In this document: positions 6,112 through 10,882 of the stretch, one piece after another
How the letters are laid out: each line of letters starts with the position of its first letter
Numbering within the stretch: position 1 is the stretch's first letter
Assembly (NCBI GenBank): GCA_021129695.1
Contig: JAJOKU010000066.1
Coordinates: 1 to 10,882 of the forward strand
Direction: 5' to 3'
DNA from: a candidate division NPL-UPA2 bacterium
GTDB taxonomy: Bacteria; NPL-UPA2; JAGMAN01
DNA: 10,882 bases
Position numbers and translations under genes: made by a program
The notes under the pieces: generated by a model
Seen by the model: only the letters and a program-made list of their open reading frames with translations
Told to the model about the DNA's origin: nothing
The model's database searches: none

Positions 6112-7683
6112 ATGAAAATGTCATTTAGTAGGCCAAATGCAAGTGCAGCTACTTTGACTAAAAACAGGGTTGAGCGTTCACCGGTTTCAGGGTTATGTGT
6201 AACCTGTCTTGATGGTTGCATCGGACTTTGCGAAGTGGGGAAGTCAGCCATAAGGGGAAGAGAACTTATCTATCCTCAGCCTTTTGGAAAGGTTGTGGCT
6301 GGATGTGATAAGGATTATCCTATTGACTTTTCCCATTTTAACATTCAAGGCACATGTGTGGGTGCAGTTGGTGTGGAAGCTGACCCGGATAAGGCTACCT
6401 TTCCGGCAGTAGATGTTTCTACTGAGGTAGGTGGCGAGGATAAAATCAAGCTCGATGTGCCTTTCTTTACCGGTGCTTTGGGTTCAACAGATATTGCCAG
6501 AATTAACTGGGAAGAGAATGCAGTAGGTGCCGCTATTTGTGGAACCATTGTAGCTGTGGGAGAGAATATCTGCGGTATGGACCCAAAATCTGAGATAAAG
6601 AATGGCAAAGTGATTAAATCTCCAGAATTTGAGCGCCGAATAAAGACCTACCAGAGATGGCATACCGGCAGTGGAACGATTGTAGTTCAATATAATGTTG
6701 AAGATGGAAGGCTTGGTGTTCCGGAGTATGTCAGGGAATTAGGGGTAGAGGCCATTGAGCCTAAGTGGGGTCAAGGAGCTAAGGACATAGGCGGAGAAGT
6801 AAAATTACCGTCTATAGAAAGAGCTCTTGAGCTTAAAGAGAGAGGTTATATTGTTTATCCTGACCCAGAAGACCCGGTGACAAAGAGAGCCTACGGAGAG
6901 GGAGCTATTAAAGAATTTGAAAGGCATTCAAGACTGGGCATGGTTGAAGAAGAAGCGTTTTACAAAGAAGTAGAGCGCTTAAGAAAACTCGGATTTAGAT
7001 ACGTTACCCTGAAAACAGGAGCATATCGCCCAGCAGACTTAGCAAGAGCAGTAAAGTGTGCCTCTGAAGCCAGAATAGACTTGCTTACCGTAGATGGTGC
7101 AGGTGGTGGAACCGGGATGAGCCCCTGGAGAATGATGAATGAATGGGGTATTCCGACTGTTGAGTTAGAGTGCCTGCTTTATCAAATGTTAAAGAGAATA
7201 GATAAACAGGGCAAATATGTTCCCCCGGTAGCAATGGCTGGAGGTCTTGCCTTAGAGGACCATATTTTCAAAGCCATAGCATTGGCGGCACCTTATGTTA
7301 AGGCTATATGTATGGGTAGAGCCACCTTTGCGGCAGCCATGGCCGCCAAGACAGTGGGTAACCTTGTAAAAGATGGCAAGGTTCCTGCTCAGTATAAGAA
7401 ATATGGCGATACAATAGAGCAGATTTTTATTGCCGCTGAGACATTAAGAGAGAAATATGGAAAAGACTTTAAAGACATCCCGGTAGGTGCCATTGGGATG
7501 TATACTTACTACGACCGGTTAGCAACCGGCCTAAGACAATTTATGGCTGGCGAGAGAAAATTTGCTCTAAAGCACATTACCAGAGATGATATCTTTGCTT
7601 TGACTCGAGAGGCTTCTGATATCTCTGGCATTCCCTATGTGATGGATTGCGATAAGGAAGAAGTAGACAAAATCTTGGGTTAA
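6112..7683 (+). CDS. FMN-binding glutamate synthase family protein (stand-alone synthase domain)
   Basis: This 523-aa protein corresponds to the FMN-binding synthase domain of GltB without the glutaminase domain. Family marks are KWGQGAKDIGGEVKLPS (218-234), the FMN-barrel glycine motif DGAGGGTGMSP (328-338), AGGLALEDHIFKAIALAAPYV-type barrel strands (376-396) and MGRATFAAAMAAKT (401-414). Near the N-terminus, CVTCLDGCIGLC gives cysteines 29, 32, 36 and 40, a likely iron-sulphur site replacing the usual C-terminal 3Fe-4S motif of GltB. By analogy it would reductively make glutamate from 2-oxoglutarate, but no glutaminase or GltD partner lies nearby, so substrate and electron donor are uncertain. 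I know similar proteins from Clostridia. AAAGGGG (6102-6108) lies only 3 nt before ATG 6112 and 9 nt before ATG 6118, so Met3 may be the true start. Confidence 0.88.
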   Translation: MKMSFSRPNASAATLTKNRVERSPVSGLCVTCLDGCIGLCEVGKSAIRGRELIYPQPFGKVVAGCDKDYPIDFSHFNIQGTCVGAVGVEADPDKATFPAVDVSTEVGGEDKIKLDVPFFTGALGSTDIARINWEENAVGAAICGTIVAVGENICGMDPKSEIKNGKVIKSPEFERRIKTYQRWHTGSGTIVVQYNVEDGRLGVPEYVRELGVEAIEPKWGQGAKDIGGEVKLPSIERALELKERGYIVYPDPEDPVTKRAYGEGAIKEFERHSRLGMVEEEAFYKEVERLRKLGFRYVTLKTGAYRPADLARAVKCASEARIDLLTVDGAGGGTGMSPWRMMNEWGIPTVELECLLYQMLKRIDKQGKYVPPVAMAGGLALEDHIFKAIALAAPYVKAICMGRATFAAAMAAKTVGNLVKDGKVPAQYKKYGDTIEQIFIAAETLREKYGKDFKDIPVGAIGMYTYYDRLATGLRQFMAGERKFALKHITRDDIFALTREASDISGIPYVMDCDKEEVDKILG

Positions 7684-7697
7684 AAGGGGGCTGTAGT

Positions 7698-7760
7698 ATG
7701 GGAACAATTTACATTCAGTTGTATTCTGCTTTGAAAGCTAAGGGAAATATGTTAGTATAG
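7698..7760 (+). CDS. Possible 20-codon small ORF after the glutamate synthase gene
   Basis: ATG at 7698 follows a G-rich ribosome-like site (AAAAGGGGG, 7682-7690) and opens 20 codons beginning MGTIYIQLYSALKAKGN, ending at TAG 7758-7760. It could be a small peptide or the stub of a degraded downstream gene. It is short enough to be chance, and its end overlaps the possible hisH promoter. Confidence 0.2.
   Translation: MGTIYIQLYSALKAKGNMLV
7731..7758 (+). promoter_or_regulatory. Possible promoter of hisH-guaA-hisF
   Basis: TTGAAA (7731-7736) and TAGTAT (7753-7758) are separated by 16 bp, matching five and four of six consensus positions. It would start transcription near 7765, about 46 nt before the hisH start. 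No terminator is visible after the glutamate synthase gene, so read-through from upstream is also possible. Confidence 0.35.
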
Positions 7761-7810
7761 ACAGGGAATGTGTAAATGAGAGTAGCATCTTAACACTGAA
7801 GAGGGATAAT

Positions 7811-8428
7811 TTGGTCACCGTAATTGACTATGGAATGGGGAATGTGAGGAGTGTGAGCAAGGCTCTGGAGAGAGTGGGAGGCAAGATTAAGGTAACCTCA
7901 GATAAAGAAATAATTAAAAATGCTCGCTCCTTAGTCCTGCCCGGGGTGGGTGCCTTTTCTCAGGCCATGGAGAACCTGACCTCGCTTGGCCTCCTTTCCT
8001 TAATTCGTCAGGAGGTTGAAGAGGGTAAGCCTTTCCTGGGCATCTGTCTGGGCTTACAGCTCCTCTTTACAGAAAGTGAGGAGGGAAAGTGTAGGGGACT
8101 GGATATTTTCCCGGGCAAAGTGAAGAAGTTTTCGTTCAAGGAGCCTTTGAAAGTCCCTCATATGGGTTGGAATGCTGTGAATAAAGGGACGGAGAGAAGC
8201 TATAAAGTTATGGATGGGATTCCTGATGGTTCTTACTTCTATTTTGCTCACTCTTATTATGTGGAGCCACGGGATGAAACGGTAATTCTGGCCAGGACTG
8301 AATACGGACTAAAATTTACCTCAGCTATTTGCAAGGATAATATCATCGGGGTGCAATTTCATCCGGAGAAGAGTGCAGATATAGGGTTGAAGTTACTGAG
8401 AAACTTCGTTGAGTTAGGTATGAGATGA
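7811..8428 (+). CDS. hisH: Imidazole glycerol phosphate synthase, glutaminase subunit
   Basis: HisH hydrolyses glutamine and channels ammonia to HisF, which turns PRFAR into imidazole glycerol phosphate and AICAR in histidine synthesis. The 205-aa length is normal. Class I amidotransferase residues are Cys79 in FLGICLGLQ (75-83) and His184/Glu186 in [11 protein letters not shown] (180-190). The oxyanion strand LPGVGAF (43-49) and HMGWN (117-121) are also typical of HisH. The protein aligns from TTG 7811 ([13 protein letters not shown]), with AGAGGG about 6 nt upstream; no ATG or GTG is better placed, so a TTG start is accepted. guaA starts 7 nt after its stop, indicating one transcript. Its partner hisF is separated from it by guaA. 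Confidence 0.95.
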   Translation: MVTVIDYGMGNVRSVSKALERVGGKIKVTSDKEIIKNARSLVLPGVGAFSQAMENLTSLGLLSLIRQEVEEGKPFLGICLGLQLLFTESEEGKCRGLDIFPGKVKKFSFKEPLKVPHMGWNAVNKGTERSYKVMDGIPDGSYFYFAHSYYVEPRDETVILARTEYGLKFTSAICKDNIIGVQFHPEKSADIGLKLLRNFVELGMR

Positions 8429-8435
8429 GGAGAGA

Positions 8436-9977
8436 ATGAACTGCGAGCGGGTGGCCATCTTAGATTTTGGCTCCCAGTATAGCCAACTCATTGCCCGTCG
8501 GGTGAGGGAGTTGGGAGTCTACGCCGAGATCCTTCCATATAATGTTTCTGTCTCTCATTTAGCCAAAGATAAGCCGAAGGCAATCATCCTTTCCGGAGGA
8601 CCAGCCAGCCTGACGGCTACCCAGAGCCCGGTCTGTGAAAAAGAAGTTTTTGAACTGGGAGTTCCCACCCTTGGCATCTGCTATGGAATGCAGCTCATGG
8701 GAAAACTCTTAGGGGGAGAGATAGTTTCCTCTCTTTCTCGGGAATATGGCCAGGCTACTCTCTTAGTCAATAGACGAGATGACCTGTTCCGGGGACTTGA
8801 TAAGGAACTCCCTGTCTGGATGAGCCACGGAGATAGAGTCTCCAGGCTTCCTCCCGGCTTTGAGGTGATAGCCCACACCCGTAATTCTCCTATGGCCGCC
8901 ATGAGAAATAAAGCAAGACAACTTTATGGAGTGCAATTCCATCCGGAAGTGGTTCATACCCCCAAAGGGAAGGAGATTATTAAGAACTTCCTTTACCAAA
9001 TTGCTAAATGTTCTCCCACCTGGACGATGAAGTCCTTTCTCAATCGCTCCCTGGAGGAGATAAGGCAAGGGGTGGGGGAAGGGAAGGTACTCTGTGCTCT
9101 CAGTGGTGGAGTGGATTCTTCCGTTCTGTGTCTCCTTCTTCATAAGGCTATCGGGGAAAGATCAGTAGCTGTCTTCGTTGATAATGGACTGCTGCGCAAG
9201 GATGAGGGGAAGAGAGTAAAAGAGATCTTTGAGAGCCATTATCACTTGAATTTAAGATATGTGGAGGCTGGAGAGCAATTCTTGGAAAAGTTAAGGGGAG
9301 TTACTGACCCAGAGAAGAAGAGGAGAATAATCGGGAATGAGTTTATCAAAGTGTTTGAAGAGGAAGCAAGGAAGATAAAGAAGGTAAAGTATCTAGCACA
9401 AGGGACCCTTTATCCGGATGTCATTGAAAGTCGCTCAGCTCGGGGAGGGCCTTCGGCTACCATCAAGACGCATCACAATGTAGGGGGTCTGCCAGAAGAG
9501 ATGAATCTGGAACTGATTGAGCCATTTAAGGAGCTATTTAAGGATGAAGTCAGAATATTGGGTAAAGAATTAGGGCTTCCCGAGGAGATTATCCATCGTC
9601 ATCCCTTCCCTGGGCCTGGATTGGCCGTGAGGATCGTTGGTGAAGTTAGTGAAGATAGGCTTTCCCTTTTAAGGGAGGCAGATGAGATGGTGCTTGATGA
9701 GATTAAGAAGGAAGGATTATATGCCGAGCTCTGGCAAGCCTTTGCTGTGCTTCTTCCGATTAAGACGGTAGGAGTGATGGGAGATGAGAGAACTTATGAA
9801 AATGTGGTTGCCATTCGTGCTGTTACCAGCACCGATGGGATGACCGCTGATTGGGCCAAGCTCCCCGACAGGCTACTTCGAAGAATCTCTAACCGCATCA
9901 TCAATGAGGCTAAGGGAATAAACCGGGTGGTCTATGATATAAGTTCCAAGCCGCCAAGCACAATTGAGTGGGAATGA
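8436..9977 (+). CDS. guaA: GMP synthase (glutamine-hydrolysing)
   Basis: Converts XMP to GMP using glutamine and ATP, in the cytosol. The 513-aa length is close to the usual 510-525. The N-terminal class I glutaminase domain (about 1-190) has [12 protein letters not shown] (78-89, nucleophile Cys82) and [11 protein letters not shown] (165-175, His169 and Glu171). The ATP-pyrophosphatase domain follows with the PP-loop [11 protein letters not shown] (222-232). The C-terminal dimerisation domain ends [14 protein letters not shown], the family's typical terminus. All key residues are present, so it should be active. AGGAG overlaps the hisH stop region only 3 nt before the ATG, suggesting translational coupling. 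hisF begins 19 nt after its stop. Confidence 0.97.
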   Translation: MNCERVAILDFGSQYSQLIARRVRELGVYAEILPYNVSVSHLAKDKPKAIILSGGPASLTATQSPVCEKEVFELGVPTLGICYGMQLMGKLLGGEIVSSLSREYGQATLLVNRRDDLFRGLDKELPVWMSHGDRVSRLPPGFEVIAHTRNSPMAAMRNKARQLYGVQFHPEVVHTPKGKEIIKNFLYQIAKCSPTWTMKSFLNRSLEEIRQGVGEGKVLCALSGGVDSSVLCLLLHKAIGERSVAVFVDNGLLRKDEGKRVKEIFESHYHLNLRYVEAGEQFLEKLRGVTDPEKKRRIIGNEFIKVFEEEARKIKKVKYLAQGTLYPDVIESRSARGGPSATIKTHHNVGGLPEEMNLELIEPFKELFKDEVRILGKELGLPEEIIHRHPFPGPGLAVRIVGEVSEDRLSLLREADEMVLDEIKKEGLYAELWQAFAVLLPIKTVGVMGDERTYENVVAIRAVTSTDGMTADWAKLPDRLLRRISNRIINEAKGINRVVYDISSKPPSTIEWE

Positions 9978-9996
9978 GAAATGGAAAGGCCAGTCT

Positions 9997-10863
9997 ATGT
10001 TGGCTAAAAGGATTATCCCATGTCTGGATGTTAAAGATGGTCGGGTGGTTAAGGGCGTTCACTTTCTCAATTTAAGGGATGCCGGAGACCCGGTAGAAAT
10101 CGCAGCCCTTTATAGTCAGGGGGGAGCGGATGAACTGGCCTTCTTAGACATCACCGCCACCATTGAAAGCCGCCCCATTATGCTCGAGGTAGTTAAAAGG
10201 ACGGCTGAGGAAGTTTTCATTCCCCTGACGGTAGGAGGAGGAATCAGAGCAGTTGAGGATATAAAAGAGTTGCTTGCCTCTGGGGCAGATAAAGTCTCCA
10301 TAAATACAGCGGTAGTGAAGAATCCAGAGTTGGTAAGAGAAGCCTCAAAAAGATTCGGAAGTCAGTGCATCGTTGTAGCTATTGATGCGAAATTGCATAT
10401 GGCACCTCGCAAATTGCAAATTGTGAATAATATAAACGAAAATCGAATATCGAATAGCGATAAGCCAAAGTGGGAAGTATACATTGATTCTGGTCGCACG
10501 CCAACCGGACTGGATGCTCTTAAGTGGGCAAAGGATGTGGAGAGTTTGGGAGCAGGGGAGATACTTCTGACCAGCATGGATGCTGATGGAACTAAAACCG
10601 GCTATGATCTGGAGCTTACTAAAAGAGTCTCGCAGTCAGTGGATATTCCGGTCATTGCCTCGGGAGGAGCGGGAAACTTGGAGCATCTCTATCAGGTCCT
10701 GACAGAGGGAAAAGCCGATGCCGTCCTGGCTGCCTCAATCTTTCACTATGGAGAATATTCAATTAAAGAGGCGAAACAATATTTGAAAGAGAAAGGCATA
10801 GAAGTAAGATTAATAAATTCAAATATCAAACACGAGTTACGCACCCTTTTTGTAACTATTTGA
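9997..10863 (+). CDS. hisF: Imidazole glycerol phosphate synthase, cyclase subunit, with in-frame insertion and extended C-terminus
   Basis: HisF is a (beta/alpha)8 barrel that cyclises PRFAR with ammonia from HisH. Starting at ATG 9997 gives 288 aa and exact alignment with the standard numbering: Asp11 in [12 protein letters not shown] (9-20) and Asp130 in VVAIDAK (126-132), the two catalytic acids. The in-frame TTG at 9964 overlaps guaA and is not used; AAAGG lies 8 nt before the ATG. The phosphate-binding strands [11 protein letters not shown] (190-200) and ASGGAGN (221-227) are intact. Two features make it longer than the usual 250-256 aa: about 22 extra residues directly after Asp130-Ala-Lys (about 133-154), encoded by heptad repeats, and a 16-residue tail after the normal EVRL terminus (273-288). 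The core is intact, so it is probably functional. Confidence 0.94.
   Translation: MLAKRIIPCLDVKDGRVVKGVHFLNLRDAGDPVEIAALYSQGGADELAFLDITATIESRPIMLEVVKRTAEEVFIPLTVGGGIRAVEDIKELLASGADKVSINTAVVKNPELVREASKRFGSQCIVVAIDAKLHMAPRKLQIVNNINENRISNSDKPKWEVYIDSGRTPTGLDALKWAKDVESLGAGEILLTSMDADGTKTGYDLELTKRVSQSVDIPVIASGGAGNLEHLYQVLTEGKADAVLAASIFHYGEYSIKEAKQYLKEKGIEVRLINSNIKHELRTLFVTI
10393..10461. repeat. Heptad-repeat DNA inserted in frame in hisF
   Basis: GCAAATT occurs twice head to tail (10409-10415, 10416-10422). A second array, CGAAAAT, CGAATAT, CGAATAG, CGAT, starts at 10437, 10444, 10451 and 10458, exactly 7 nt apart. The segment coincides with the stretch of hisF that has no counterpart in ordinary family members. 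Its length keeps the frame and no stop codon is created. Confidence 0.7.
10814..10834. repeat. Short heptad array at the 3' end of hisF
   Basis: TAAATTC, AAATATC and AAACACG start at 10814, 10821 and 10828, spaced 7 nt. They encode part of the C-terminal tail beyond the normal HisF end and resemble the array inside the gene. Confidence 0.45.
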
Positions 10864-10882
10864 TAATCAATGGGTTACAGTA
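10835..10882. other. Inverted-repeat-rich sequence at the right window edge, possibly a transposon end
   Basis: AGTTAC (10835-10840) is complementary to GTAACT (10852-10857), and TGTAAC (10851-10856) to GTTACA (10874-10879), with TTGAT and ATCAA (10860-10864, 10866-10870) nested inside. The stop codon of hisF lies within this structure. It has no U tract, so it is a poor terminator. It could be the start of an insertion sequence continuing past the window, but no transposase is visible. Confidence 0.3.

Noticed and set aside
9964..9996. HisF start at TTG 9964
   Set aside because: It overlaps the guaA end and adds 11 residues. ATG 9997 gives the standard Asp11 and Asp130 numbering exactly.

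Overview
This window is bacterial chromosomal DNA carrying a nitrogen-assimilation and glutamine-amidotransferase gene cluster. It probably comes from an uncultured anaerobe. The phylum cannot be fixed from sequence alone. The clues are a 417-aa hexameric-type glutamate dehydrogenase, a stand-alone FMN-type glutamate synthase of a kind I associate with Clostridia and similar anaerobes, TTG starts, purine-rich ribosome binding sites and many short degenerate repeats. Both window edges lie in repeat-like DNA, which would fit a contig broken at repeats.

Layout. The left edge (1-50) is the right end of a short inverted-repeat element. A DegT/DnrJ-family PLP aminotransferase (65-1345, minus) follows, behind a consensus promoter and a possible 44-codon leader ORF. 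Divergently, pyrG (CTP synthase, 1617-3236) has its own strong promoter. Next is a regulator gene with GAF and ANTAR domains (3301-4181). It is broken twice: a 141-bp MITE-like element flanked by a TTACAA duplication sits near its 5' end, and a one-base frameshift at a run of six A cuts the ANTAR domain. The regulator's real ANTAR frame runs to within 5 nt of glnB (PII), which is followed by gdhA.

A 311-bp intergenic region then holds a promoter, a structured leader ending in a terminator-like hairpin, and a heptad-periodic degenerate repeat array, all upstream of the FMN-domain glutamate synthase gene (6112-7683). The last block is hisH-guaA-hisF (7811-10863), tightly packed. hisF contains an in-frame insertion made of heptad repeats directly after its catalytic Asp130, and a repeat-derived C-terminal tail.

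How the genes fit together. GDH and the glutamate synthase-like protein handle ammonia and glutamate, and PII would sense 2-oxoglutarate and energy state. PyrG, HisH and GuaA are all class I (triad) glutamine amidotransferases that spend glutamine on CTP, histidine and GMP. HisF also releases AICAR, which feeds the purine pathway that GuaA ends. The GAF-ANTAR protein would be an RNA-binding antiterminator for this cluster, and the leader upstream of the glutamate synthase gene is a candidate target. The regulator appears inactivated in this genome, unless the frameshift is a sequencing error. The most unusual material is the dissectable MITE insertion, the heptad repeat family that has invaded a conserved enzyme, and the attenuator-like leader.
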